Shown here: positions 32,705 to 40,955 of the stretch, one piece after another
Position numbering within the stretch: position 1 is the stretch's first letter
How the letters are laid out: each line of letters begins with the position of its first letter
Source: Peredibacter sp045999315
GTDB taxonomy: Bacteria; Bdellovibrionota; Bacteriovoracia; Bacteriovoracales; Bacteriovoracaceae
Length of the DNA stretch: 64,000 nucleotides
Reading direction: 5' to 3'
Assembly (NCBI RefSeq): GCF_045999315.1
Contig: NZ_CP174607.1
Coordinates: 3,348,001-3,412,000 of the forward strand
Translations under genes and position numbers: made by a program
Notes under the pieces: model-generated
Database searches by the model: none
Told to the model about the DNA's origin: nothing
What the model saw: the letters and a program-made list of their open reading frames with translations, nothing else

Positions 32705-34045
32705 ATGAATAAAAAACGTGTCATCCTCGCGGGACTTCTCATTCTTATTCTTGCTGTAAGTGTTTCTTTGAAAACAACCAGGAACAAAGTTAAAAGCATG
32801 ACCTTTGAGGACGACGTGATTGTCATCAAGAAAAGACTTAAATCCAGAGGACCATCTTCGATCCTTAAAGCAGTCATCGAAAAAGAAAAAACCTCGAAGA
32901 CCCAAGAAGGTCCCCTCTTTAACGTCGCCGATAGAGAAAAATTCCTGACAGATAAATCATTTCTAAACGAAGAAGAGGAAATAGTACCAACATCTCCCGA
33001 ACTTCCTCTTATTCTCGGTGCTCAAAGAACAACTCAAAATGCACCTTCTCCATTGATGGCCCAAAAAAAGATTCAAAGACCTCCTTTAACGGGGGGCCCA
33101 ACTAAAACAAACATGACATTCGGAAATGTTAATCCACCACCCCTTCCTGGGACTTCAGAGAAAAATACGAACACGACCAATTCAAATGGCCCGTCATCAG
33201 ATAATTCTCCTCCTGGCCAGGTTTCTCATGAACACCCTTCTTCCATCTGCTCATCAAACTTAGGAGGCGGCTCCTTTAACGGTCCAATCTCGGTTGAACT
33301 AACATGTACTCACACATCCACTATTAAATATTGTTTGAGTGAAGGGACTTGTTGTGATCCGGAAACAGGATCCACTTACTCGGGCCCGATTAGCATCGGT
33401 CAACCATCAAAAACATTTTGTCTAAGCTACACTGGCGGTTCTGATGTAAGTGAGGCCATCTATTCGTTTAATGCTGATCTTCCTCATCTGGATATTCTTC
33501 AAAAGAAACTAGAAATTCAAACCACTCAACTTGAAACTCAGATGGCCATCATGAGTAATGACTTCGGCTCAAATGATCACTCTGTGGGACTGATTAATTT
33601 CAGACAATCGAATCCTCAAACGATGAATCTCAATTGCCAGGAAGCGGTCGAATATGTTCCCTCTGGTTGGGCCGGTTCTGGGAATTTAGTTGTTCTCCCT
33701 GAGACACCTGTCTTTCCCTACACTCCCATGGACCAACTCAATGTGATGCTCAATCTTACGAAGCTCATTTATGGTGAAAACCATCTCGTAAGCTACATTA
33801 AAAGCTCGCAATATGTTGAAGACGAGTTTGCCTGCATTCATTCAAAAATGATTTTGAGAGATTTCGATTTTTTTGAAAGTCTTCCTGTGGAAGTTTCTGA
33901 TGCCAATGAATTTACCGGCGGATTCAGTCCAATTGGACCTGGAGAAGATAACTTAGCTCTTTATCGGGGCCCGGCCAGTGACATAAATCCACATTCTTTT
34001 GAGGAGCTCCGATCTGGTCTTTTGAGTATCTTCTTTGATAAGTAG
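32705..34045 (+). CDS. Membrane-anchored protein with chitobiase C-terminal-like beta domain
   Basis: A 446-residue protein with an N-terminal hydrophobic anchor (about 7-22, VILAGLLILILAVSVS) and no clear cleavage site. A long Pro/Thr/Asn-rich linker (about 85-180) leads to a beta domain (about 185-260) with GGSFNGPISVELTC, IKYCLSEGTCC and YSGPISI, the pattern of CHB_HEX_C-type modules that decorate secreted enzymes. The C-terminal ~180 residues are unassigned. It lies between the two S74 cassettes and may serve the same surface system; that is inferred from position only. A hairpin follows the stop. Confidence 0.75.
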   Translation: MNKKRVILAGLLILILAVSVSLKTTRNKVKSMTFEDDVIVIKKRLKSRGPSSILKAVIEKEKTSKTQEGPLFNVADREKFLTDKSFLNEEEEIVPTSPELPLILGAQRTTQNAPSPLMAQKKIQRPPLTGGPTKTNMTFGNVNPPPLPGTSEKNTNTTNSNGPSSDNSPPGQVSHEHPSSICSSNLGGGSFNGPISVELTCTHTSTIKYCLSEGTCCDPETGSTYSGPISIGQPSKTFCLSYTGGSDVSEAIYSFNADLPHLDILQKKLEIQTTQLETQMAIMSNDFGSNDHSVGLINFRQSNPQTMNLNCQEAVEYVPSGWAGSGNLVVLPETPVFPYTPMDQLNVMLNLTKLIYGENHLVSYIKSSQYVEDEFACIHSKMILRDFDFFESLPVEVSDANEFTGGFSPIGPGEDNLALYRGPASDINPHSFEELRSGLLSIFFDK

Positions 34046-34048
34046 AAA

Positions 34049-34070
34049 CGCTCCGATCCAATTGGGAGCG
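34049..34070 (+). terminator. Hairpin after the 446-residue protein gene
   Basis: CGCTCC (34049-34054), 10-base loop, GGAGCG (34065-34070), starting 4 bp past the stop at 34045. The T-run is poor, so terminator function is likely but not certain. Confidence 0.45.
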
Positions 34071-34202
34071 AATTCTGTTTGATATGGTAAACGCATGAAT
34101 GTAATTTCATGTATCTAGAAAGTGTACCGCTCTGTACCTCCTTGAAAATCCGCAACTTATTACGTACTCCATAGGCACTTTTATAAATAAGAGGCCCTTA
34201 TT

Positions 34203-34886
34203 ATGTTAAGAATAACATTATTCATTTCTCTATTTTCATTCGCCCTAAATGCTTGGTCATGGTCTGAAAGAGGAAATTCAGGTTTCTCAATCATTTGTGA
34301 AGATCCTTCACAAAATATGTTCTACGACGCTTATGAAACTGAACAACGTTATGGCCTTACTCCCATCTTCCCTGAAGTTAATGAGGAGTGTTCTGACGAA
34401 GCAAGCTGTCTTGGAGTATCTCTCAACATTGCAAAAGAGTTACTTCAGCGTCTTCCCGCAGATCCAAAGAATCGGTTTAATAAATACGTTGGTGTTAAAA
34501 AGTTCGCGCTAGAACGTATCGAAACATTCACAAAAGAAGCAAATTTTTTAAACAACATCGAAATCCTTCCCGTCAATGATGCTGGAATTGGCTTTATTCC
34601 TAAAAACTGCTCTCTTCGTCAGACCATTGTTCAAAGAGTTCCGCTCTTTAAACATGACAAGCGCTATATCATCTCAAATGAATACTGGAACCAGCTGGAT
34701 ACCAAGCAAAAAGCTGTCGGTATCGTTCACGAGATCCTTTACGGCTACTATGGTTATATTCAGCATGAATCACTTTCTTCAGAGATGGTCCGTTATTTCA
34801 ATTCTTTGATTCTTGCTGATGAAGTTAAAACTTTTACGGAAGAAGAATACAGATTGTTTTTAAACCGAGTTTACTACGGGAACTAA
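34203..34886 (+). CDS. Secreted Cys-containing protein, cassette B
   Basis: A 227-residue exported protein with signal peptide MLRITLFISLFSFALNAWS. Paralogue of the protein at 25027: cysteines at 32, 63 and 69 are at identical positions and the fourth is at 136; SERGNSGF, IPKNCSLRQTIVQ, RYIISNEYW and GIVHEILYGYY are kept. An insertion of ~8 residues (near 87-95) is the main length difference. GAGG precedes ATG. The TIGR02147 gene starts 3 bp after its stop. Family unknown to me; function not assigned. Confidence 0.85.
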   Translation: MLRITLFISLFSFALNAWSWSERGNSGFSIICEDPSQNMFYDAYETEQRYGLTPIFPEVNEECSDEASCLGVSLNIAKELLQRLPADPKNRFNKYVGVKKFALERIETFTKEANFLNNIEILPVNDAGIGFIPKNCSLRQTIVQRVPLFKHDKRYIISNEYWNQLDTKQKAVGIVHEILYGYYGYIQHESLSSEMVRYFNSLILADEVKTFTEEEYRLFLNRVYYGN

Positions 34887-34889
34887 TCT

Positions 34890-35636
34890 ATGGAACTTTC
34901 TAACCTGCTTCAAAATATTCTGAACGAGAGAAGAAAGAAAAACCAAAGCTACTCAATGAGAGCTTTCGCCCGTGATCTTAGTATTTCATCCGGTCGTCTT
35001 AGTGATATCATTAATCGTAAGTACGTTCCTGGTGCGGCCGTGGCAGAAAGAATCATTGGTTCACTTGAGCTAACTGAAGATGAACGCCCAAAGATTCGCC
35101 AGCTCATTGAGCACTCACATCAATCCCTCAAGCTCCTTGGTGGCGCCCATCAGTTACAGGACGCTCATCTTTCCATCCTGGCGGATTGGCATCATTATGC
35201 CATTCTAAATCTAATGGAGACCCAGGATTTTCAAAGTGAAGCGGCCTGGATTGCAAAAAGACTTAATCTTTCAGTTGAGATTGTAGAAGACTCACTTTCA
35301 AAACTTTTATCCTTTGAACTTATCGAGAAACGGGAAGACAGATTCACCCCGACTCATAAAAACATTACCACGACCCATGAGATTCCTTCCGAAGTGATCC
35401 GTGAAGGTCACCGCCAGGTCATTATGCAGTCCCTGGACTCACTTGAAATGGATCCCACAGAGCTACGTGACATTACTTCGATCACGCTTCCTGTGAACGT
35501 GGCGAATCTTCCAAAGGCAAAAGAACTTGCCCGTGATTTCCGACGTAAAATTGCGACTCTTTTAGAAGAGGGCGATAAAACTGAAGTTTATAATATCTGT
35601 GTGCAGATCGTTCCGGTCACGAGAACAAAAGCTTAA
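34890..35636 (+). CDS. TIGR02147/DUF4423 family regulator, cassette B
   Basis: A 248-residue paralogue of the regulator at 25679. The helix-turn-helix (YSMRAFARDLSISSGRLSDI), DWHHYAILNLMETQ, the second winged-helix segment (IAKRLNLSVEIVEDSL), TTTHEIPSEVIREGHRQ and the end EVYNICVQIVPVT align through the whole length. The stop overlaps the stop of the convergent S74 lipoprotein gene by 4 bp, exactly as in cassette A. Separate copies may have separate DNA targets. Confidence 0.9.
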   Translation: MELSNLLQNILNERRKKNQSYSMRAFARDLSISSGRLSDIINRKYVPGAAVAERIIGSLELTEDERPKIRQLIEHSHQSLKLLGGAHQLQDAHLSILADWHHYAILNLMETQDFQSEAAWIAKRLNLSVEIVEDSLSKLLSFELIEKREDRFTPTHKNITTTHEIPSEVIREGHRQVIMQSLDSLEMDPTELRDITSITLPVNVANLPKAKELARDFRRKIATLLEEGDKTEVYNICVQIVPVTRTKA

Positions 35637-37588
35637 TGATTTTTCTGGGCCTTGCTTTCTTTCATAAGCAGGGCCTTTTCAATTCGTACAAGCCGCGCCT
35701 CTAACTCTTCATTTTTCTCCTTGAGAGTTTTATTTTCCTGCTCCATCGTTTTGAATTGCTCTACTGAGACCGAGGCAGGGGCCCGTTGTTGGTGCTGTTC
35801 TAGCTTATTTAAACGCTCGTTAAATGAAGTATAGAGTTCTTTAATGGCATTGATGATGACATAAGTAAAAGCACCATAATCAACCGCTTTAATTTCGGTT
35901 TTCGTTTTATCGCTCTTCTGTAATCGAACACTCTTTGTTTTTACTAATTGAGGGGCGGCCTTTTCAATTTCCTGAGCGATGACCCCAAGTTTCACTTCAT
36001 CATCATCCAATGTTTCACCAAGGCCGTTGTACTTGAAAGTAACAGGATTAATTCCTAAAAGTTCTTTAAGACCCAAACTGAAGTCATGAACTTCTTTCTT
36101 CACTCTTTCATCAGAGGCGCATGTACCAAGAGAGGAACTGGCATAATACAAACAACCAGATGTTCTAATATTACCTGTGACATCCAGCTTCTCACTGGGT
36201 GTTTTGTTACCAATTCCCATATCTCCAGACGCAGTGATGGCAACAGGAGAAACTCCATCATAGAGAAAAGCGTTGTTGTCCGTGGTGGCAACTCCATCGT
36301 GATTTTCGATATAAATGCTGTTGTAGTTTTCTATAACGCCTGTACTGGATAGATTCGGCAACGCCAGATAAAGGCCAATTCCATTGGTGATGTTACCTCC
36401 TCCTGAAATTTCAATTTGTCCATAATAGGAAGTTGCATTCCCAGTACTGCCTGATCCACGAACACCGGCCTTTGAGATAGTTCCGAACAGCCCTCCGGAG
36501 GAACCGGCCGCATTCAGATAGGCCTCGTTTTGGGAGCCACCGGCATAGCTCAAACTCTGTGTCCCCTCATGAAAGGCCTGGGCCTGCGAGCCCATGATAA
36601 TGTCTGCAGCATAGGGGCCTATAAAAGTTGTCCTACTAAGATTCGCTACATATTTTGCGGTTGATGCCCCAGTTGGTTCAGCGGTCATCATGGTCTGAGT
36701 GGCATTATATTCTCCTGAAGTACTGTTCTCATGATGAGCAACATCCAGTTTTGCAGACGGAGAATTCGTTCCGATGCCTACATATCCCGGTAGACGATGA
36801 ATGCTGTCCCCGGATACCGACCATGCTCCCGCAATTGAGTCCACATAGGCCTTAGTGGCAGCGTCAGTTGGATCAGTAGGATCAACCACGTTAGTAATTT
36901 TGTGAGAATTTAAATTTAAGTTACCACCCATGGCACTTGTTCCATTCAACAGAACATAGTTGCCCTGTGAACTGTTTAATGAAGTGACATAGGACTCTAA
37001 CTTCGCCAGCGCCTGCGGAATCGTATCCAATGCATTGATTGGGGCGGCCGCCACGGCCGTGTACCCTAGAAGTGGCGTTCCTCTCACACGGTCGTAAGTG
37101 AAATATAAATTCGTGTCTTCTGTGACCTGAGATGTACTGACAGTAGAAGGGACCCAGTTGGTTCCATTAAAAAGGAGAACTTGTCCCGTACTTGCGCCCA
37201 TATCATGCAAATGAACAGATTGAACTTGGCCATTTTGTAAGTCAAAACTTATGGGGAAAGTGGCGGCCGCTGAGGCATTGGAAATAATGAGATTGAGCGA
37301 CTGTCCAACCAGTATACTCAAAGCACTGCGGGCATTTAAAACAAGTTGGCCTGAAGATTTAGATTCAATATCAAACTGATGATTTGTACTTCCTTCAATT
37401 TTAGCGACATCAATATTTTGTAAATTACGACCTTTAACGATCAACTGATTATTACTGACTGTGACCTTTGTGATGACAGGTTTCGAATCTTTAACTGATA
37501 CATGTATGCGTCCAGTGAGATTGGAAACATCCTGACAAGCGGTGAGGCTCAGTAAAAAAATTGGTGAGAGAATTAACAATTTTTTCAT
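35633..37588 (-). CDS. S74-domain fibre lipoprotein, cassette B
   Basis: A 651-residue protein. Lipoprotein signal ending LTAC (Cys18), an IPT/TIG-like beta domain (ITKVTVSNNQLIVKGRNL), a tail-fibre-type stretch (GGNLNLNSHKITNVVDP, DAATKAYVDS), GYVGIGTNSPSAKLDV and MGIGNKTPSEKLDVTG repeats, then the S74 chaperone from Ser492 (SDERVKKEV, Ser and Lys five apart) and a C-terminal coiled coil. It is shorter than the cassette A fibre and lipid-anchored instead of freely exported. No strong ribosome site is seen before ATG 37588. Confidence 0.9.
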   Translation of the reverse strand: MKKLLILSPIFLLSLTACQDVSNLTGRIHVSVKDSKPVITKVTVSNNQLIVKGRNLQNIDVAKIEGSTNHQFDIESKSSGQLVLNARSALSILVGQSLNLIISNASAAATFPISFDLQNGQVQSVHLHDMGASTGQVLLFNGTNWVPSTVSTSQVTEDTNLYFTYDRVRGTPLLGYTAVAAAPINALDTIPQALAKLESYVTSLNSSQGNYVLLNGTSAMGGNLNLNSHKITNVVDPTDPTDAATKAYVDSIAGAWSVSGDSIHRLPGYVGIGTNSPSAKLDVAHHENSTSGEYNATQTMMTAEPTGASTAKYVANLSRTTFIGPYAADIIMGSQAQAFHEGTQSLSYAGGSQNEAYLNAAGSSGGLFGTISKAGVRGSGSTGNATSYYGQIEISGGGNITNGIGLYLALPNLSSTGVIENYNSIYIENHDGVATTDNNAFLYDGVSPVAITASGDMGIGNKTPSEKLDVTGNIRTSGCLYYASSSLGTCASDERVKKEVHDFSLGLKELLGINPVTFKYNGLGETLDDDEVKLGVIAQEIEKAAPQLVKTKSVRLQKSDKTKTEIKAVDYGAFTYVIINAIKELYTSFNERLNKLEQHQQRAPASVSVEQFKTMEQENKTLKEKNEELEARLVRIEKALLMKESKAQKNH

Positions 37589-37632
37589 AGTTTAATAATT
37601 TTAACCCCTTCCGTCGGTTGAAGACCTAGAAG

Positions 37633-37890
37633 ATGCTGGAAAAGAGTCATCTTGAGCTAAAATTAAGATTGGTTAAATGAAACCCTTCGAAATAACTGGC
37701 GGGTTCAAAAAGTGATTGAAGAAGCTGATGATGACAAAAGCGTGTTGAAGGCAAAAAATGTTCTCTGACTGATATATATCTGAGGCAAAAACTTCCGTTT
37801 CTTAAATGGGCCAACGACCACATCTTACTACTCACCAACAAATGTGAATCAAAGCGAACAAGTTTTTGTGTGAAGAAGTTTAAATTCTGA
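37633..37890 (+). pseudogene. Decayed small gene with frameshifts
   Basis: An open reading with coding-like codons runs in pieces: MLEKSHLELKLRLVK from ATG 37633, then after a shift NNWRVQKVIEEADDDKS, then after a shift at an A6 run (37753-37758) LTDIYLRQKLPFLKWANDHI and on to a stop at 37888-37890. An intact terminator follows 40 bp later. Together this suggests a recently broken gene of about 85 codons. I do not recognise the product. The rest of 37589-38176 holds no convincing intact gene. Confidence 0.35.
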
Positions 37891-37930
37891 GAGTGAAATA
37901 AGATAACGAATAAGATGCGTACAAATAAAA

Positions 37931-37960
37931 AAGGGAGCCCCTGCTTGGCTCCCTTCTTTT
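37931..37960 (+). terminator. Strong factor-independent terminator
   Basis: AAGGGAGCC (37931-37939), loop CCTGCTT, GGCTCCCTT (37947-37955), then CTTTT. A 9-bp perfect stem on the plus strand with no intact plus-strand gene within 300 bp upstream; it probably belonged to the decayed gene before it or ends a small RNA. Confidence 0.75.
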
Positions 37961-37973
37961 CGGCATCTTGCCT

Positions 37974-38004
37974 TTGAGAGTGACATCCTGTCACATCTTA
38001 TAAT
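37974..38004 (+). promoter_or_regulatory. Promoter-like site with palindromic operator in its spacer
   Basis: TTGAGA (37974-37979), 19 bases, TATAAT (37999-38004). The spacer contains the perfect palindrome GTGACA-TCC-TGTCAC (37980-37994). The long spacer makes the promoter call uncertain, but the palindrome is well placed for a repressor or MerR-type activator of the gene at 38177. Confidence 0.4.
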
Positions 38005-38176
38005 CATTATACCCAACATTTTTTCAGGACAAAGAAAAATATCAGGAGGAAACTTTTTCCAAGTGATCTTATTTAAACTGTTAAAGAACTACTCAACAAT
38101 TTGTTTCACTCTCGCTTACAATAGAGAGGTAAATTGATTTAAATCATGGAAACCACGGATTACCGGAGTAATTAAG

Positions 38177-38509
38177 ATGAGTACTCGATCAACCAGCTCA
38201 GGAAAGAAGCTTTTTAGAAAAACCTTTACCTACTACATTCCGGCCCCTCCTCATCGAAAGTCTGGTTACCGTGAACGCGAGTTTGATAAGATCATGCAGG
38301 GGATTTTACAAACAGGTTTTGAAATTGAGTCTCTTCAGACCCAAAGTGCCGGTGGTGAATCAGGCGGTTTGTTCGTTGTTGCCATATTAAAGACAAATTC
38401 AAAAAAGATTTTTGACCGCGATGTAAATCAGGATCTTCAAGAAGAGTTCAAACTCTCCCACACTCACTCGTCTCCTGACATTATTTTAGATGAGGAAGAA
38501 GATGTATAA
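38177..38509 (+). CDS. Small protein of unknown function
   Basis: A 110-residue soluble protein, no signal peptide or membrane segment. The central part (RKTFTYYIPAPPHR, FDKIMQGILQTGFEIESLQTQ, GGLFVVAILKT) reads like a small alpha/beta domain, and the tail is acidic. I do not recognise the family. GGAG lies 8 bases before ATG 38177. Its 3' end overlaps the start of the next lipoprotein gene by 8 bp, so it heads a three-gene operon with the lipoprotein and the ferredoxin. Confidence 0.75.
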   Translation: MSTRSTSSGKKLFRKTFTYYIPAPPHRKSGYREREFDKIMQGILQTGFEIESLQTQSAGGESGGLFVVAILKTNSKKIFDRDVNQDLQEEFKLSHTHSSPDIILDEEEDV

Positions 38510-39761
38510 ACTTCTCCTCTTATTTTTCGTAAGTTCCTGTGCTTTCTTTGTGAATCAAATCGATACTCCCCTGGTGGCCGATGTTGATGAGATTGAAAAA
38601 AAAATGCCCCAGGTCCCAGGCTTCTGCGCCCTTGATAAGAAAGTCGATTTCCAACTGGTGGGGAACAGTGAAAATTCCCAGACCGTCTATCATCAGCTGG
38701 TAAAAAATTTGGGGAAGTCCCAACTGGACTTCATGGATCACTTCGCACTCTGGAATCTCTTGCAGCTTTCAGTGAGACCGGATCAATCTTCCCCTACTTC
38801 ACGAATCCAGGTCCTCCTCCATCGTGATGGACGAAGCTCTTACTTTGACTTTTTCTCAGAGCTTTCTGAAAATCAGTTTCCTTACCTCTACGGTATCGAA
38901 TGGATCTTAAAAAAATATGGCAACAAGAAAGGACTCGAGCACTACGCCCAACTCCTGGACAACTCTAACCTCGCCCAACTTAAAATCAGTAAGGACTTTG
39001 AAAACTTTCTGGTTAAAAACATCCAGGGCATTAAAAACGATCCAGAGCTTGCTCCCTTTTACTTCCGGGGTGTAGAGATTCTAAAAGAAAATGAAACGGC
39101 CCCAAGTTTAAGCTACAGAAAAGTGGTGGCCCTTTATCGTAAATTTCAAAAAGACCAGAAGATCATCATCAATACTTCCCTTACTCAGTTTGTGACAGAA
39201 AAAGGAAATTCGGGAAGCTGTAACTATGATTTCAATCTCTATGATAATTCCATTTTCCTGATTGATAAAATCATCCCCGTGGCAAATCTTTACGGTCTTG
39301 CTCTTCCGAGTGCGGCCTTCATGGCCTCATCATCTCAGAAGCTCGAAAAGATTTCTTCCCTCGATCATCTCCCACTTTTTAAGGGAGAATCAAAGGTCCG
39401 AAGTTCCGCGGTCTGTATCATTGAAAATGCAGATAATAAAATCTGGGCCATTTCAAACCAAAGCCGAGATCCGGGACAACACCTCTTCCATCTTGTCCGC
39501 TATGGACTGCCCGGCAGTAAAACCACCGCCGAGGTCGCCAAGCTTATTCGTCACTCCCGCCATTTGTTTCTTTCAGATCCTGTGCGTTTAATCATTGAAT
39601 CTCAGCGCTCCTCTGATGATCAGGTTGAAAACCTTCTGAAGCTTAATCTTCCGATCTACAATGCAGACAAACTGGGAAATATCTGGGCCTATACCATGTT
39701 TCAGGAAGGAAACCGTTTCATCATTGATGATCGGAATCCTGGTGCCTTTACATGCAAATAA
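38502..39761 (+). CDS. Lipoprotein of unknown function
   Basis: A 419-residue protein with lipoprotein signal MYKLLLLFFVSSC, Cys at 13. The remainder has no motif that I recognise; it is mixed alpha/beta with a C-terminal part (RSSAVCIIENADNKIWAISN, then GNIWAYTMFQEGNRFII) resembling a globular beta domain. ATG 38502 has GAGGAAG just upstream and begins directly at the signal peptide, so it is preferred to the reading from 38490. The last 10 bp overlap the ferredoxin start. Codon use is normal for the region. Confidence 0.78.
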   Translation: MYKLLLLFFVSSCAFFVNQIDTPLVADVDEIEKKMPQVPGFCALDKKVDFQLVGNSENSQTVYHQLVKNLGKSQLDFMDHFALWNLLQLSVRPDQSSPTSRIQVLLHRDGRSSYFDFFSELSENQFPYLYGIEWILKKYGNKKGLEHYAQLLDNSNLAQLKISKDFENFLVKNIQGIKNDPELAPFYFRGVEILKENETAPSLSYRKVVALYRKFQKDQKIIINTSLTQFVTEKGNSGSCNYDFNLYDNSIFLIDKIIPVANLYGLALPSAAFMASSSQKLEKISSLDHLPLFKGESKVRSSAVCIIENADNKIWAISNQSRDPGQHLFHLVRYGLPGSKTTAEVAKLIRHSRHLFLSDPVRLIIESQRSSDDQVENLLKLNLPIYNADKLGNIWAYTMFQEGNRFIIDDRNPGAFTCK

Positions 39762-40000
39762 TCACGATCGTAGGCAAGGCCAGTGGACGGGAGCAAAAAC
39801 TCGAAGTTTCTGAAGTCGATCACACTCAGAATTTACTCTTCTGGTTGAGAGACCGGGGAATTACGATTGCTTCTTCTTGTGATGGGGATGGAGTCTGTAA
39901 GCGTTGTAATATTCAGCACGGATGGCTTACCTGCCAAATGACGGTTGGAGAATTTCTCATCCAAGAGCCAAGTGGCAGAGTCGAAGTCGGGTATCTCTAG
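39752..40000 (+). CDS. Small 2Fe-2S ferredoxin
   Basis: An 82-residue plant-type ferredoxin domain. The cluster ligands lie in SSCDGDGVCKRCN and the later WLTC, a C-x5-C-x2-C...C spacing as in chloroplast/xylene-monooxygenase-like ferredoxins, with the N-terminal beta-grasp strands ITIVGKASGREQKLEV. It is shorter than most (usually 95-110). No signal peptide, so a cytoplasmic electron carrier next to a lipoprotein is unexpected. The gene overlaps the lipoprotein gene by 10 bp upstream and the convergent secreted protein by 4 bp downstream. Confidence 0.85.
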   Translation: MQIITIVGKASGREQKLEVSEVDHTQNLLFWLRDRGITIASSCDGDGVCKRCNIQHGWLTCQMTVGEFLIQEPSGRVEVGYL

Positions 40001-40716
40001 AGTCTTTTGAATCCACCCTGGCCAGTAATGAAATACGCGTCGGCGCGGTTAACGGCCTGAAGGATATTACTAATAGTGTATTCCATAATAATCGTCGCAC
40101 CCGCGATTGGATTATTACGAGTTCCCTGGTTCTGAATCCCACCAAGCTTCATCGTCGCAGTGAAATCAAAACCAAAAAGAGTCTTCACATATTCAGGAAT
40201 AATCTGAACCGCAGTTAAATAAGCACCGGCACCATTGAAGTGGCCACCGTAAGAATAGACAACACTGTATTTGAAATCCACAACGGTCACACCGTAAAGA
40301 TTGTCGTACGAAACTTTGTAGGTTTTCTTAGTAGGAGCTCTCCAGCCTTCTGTCTCAAACACATCTGCTGGTTTACCATTAATTCGAGGAACAACACTGA
40401 TAGGAGCATATTCAGTGACGTTGTGAGGACGGCCGTGATCAACCAGACGATAAACTTCTTCTCCGAGAGCAACCAGGTCACGAGCAATGGCAATCACTCG
40501 GCCAGCATCACCAATGGGATCTGGAATGCCTGCAATGTTACCCCAGCCAAAATTTTTATCATCATCTTCGGTGTATTCGAACCCCATGGCAGAAGTCTTC
40601 ACTTCTTCCACTCTCACTTGAGAGATGGTGAAGTACTTAGCATCGACCTTTTGTTCGGCCATCGCCACTCCTGAGAGTGTTAGAGCAGCAAATGCTAGCG
40701 CCAACTTCAAACCCAT
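39997..40716 (-). CDS. Secreted protein of unknown function
   Basis: A 239-residue exported protein with signal peptide MGLKLALAFAALTLSGVAMA. The mature part begins EQKVDAKYFTISQVRVEEV and is rich in beta strands and aromatic residues, with no cysteines seen and no motif that I know. Start ATG 40716 has AAGGGGGA upstream; a longer reading to 40779 would put the signal peptide internally and is rejected. It diverges from the secreted nuclease gene; the region between holds an inverted repeat. Confidence 0.8.
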   Translation of the reverse strand: MGLKLALAFAALTLSGVAMAEQKVDAKYFTISQVRVEEVKTSAMGFEYTEDDDKNFGWGNIAGIPDPIGDAGRVIAIARDLVALGEEVYRLVDHGRPHNVTEYAPISVVPRINGKPADVFETEGWRAPTKKTYKVSYDNLYGVTVVDFKYSVVYSYGGHFNGAGAYLTAVQIIPEYVKTLFGFDFTATMKLGGIQNQGTRNNPIAGATIIMEYTISNILQAVNRADAYFITGQGGFKRL

Positions 40717-40792
40717 AAAATTCCCCCTTACGGACCTTTTATGAAACCTAGAGAACCACGATTCGACTAGTAAAGTCAATTTTCAAATAAAA

Positions 40793-40813
40793 CAGCATAT
40801 TTATTACATGCTG
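40793..40813. promoter_or_regulatory. Inverted repeat between divergent secreted-protein genes
   Basis: CAGCAT-N9-ATGCTG, a perfect 6-bp inverted repeat with an AT-rich centre and no T-run, located between the divergent genes starting at 40716 and 40956. Placement suggests a shared operator; no binding protein can be named. Confidence 0.35.
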
Positions 40814-40955
40814 CCTCGCGCAAATTAAAGGTTTTTAAGTAAAAAATTCAGATATTTTCCTTGCCACCCTTTACTTGACCTAAGTAGGATGCTTCTCGTT
40901 CAACACATAAGAAATTCTTATGAATTTTATTACCAACTCTAATGGAAGGATTGCT

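Noticed and set aside
20503..37588. Prophage or tailocin, suggested by tail-fibre-like proteins
   Set aside because: No capsid, terminase, sheath, tube, baseplate, lysis or integrase gene is present; the fibre proteins carry Sec or lipoprotein signals, so they are cell-surface proteins.
37647..37994. 115-codon minus-strand ORF
   Set aside because: It runs through the terminator hairpin and the promoter-like palindrome, has no ribosome site and has unlike-protein composition.
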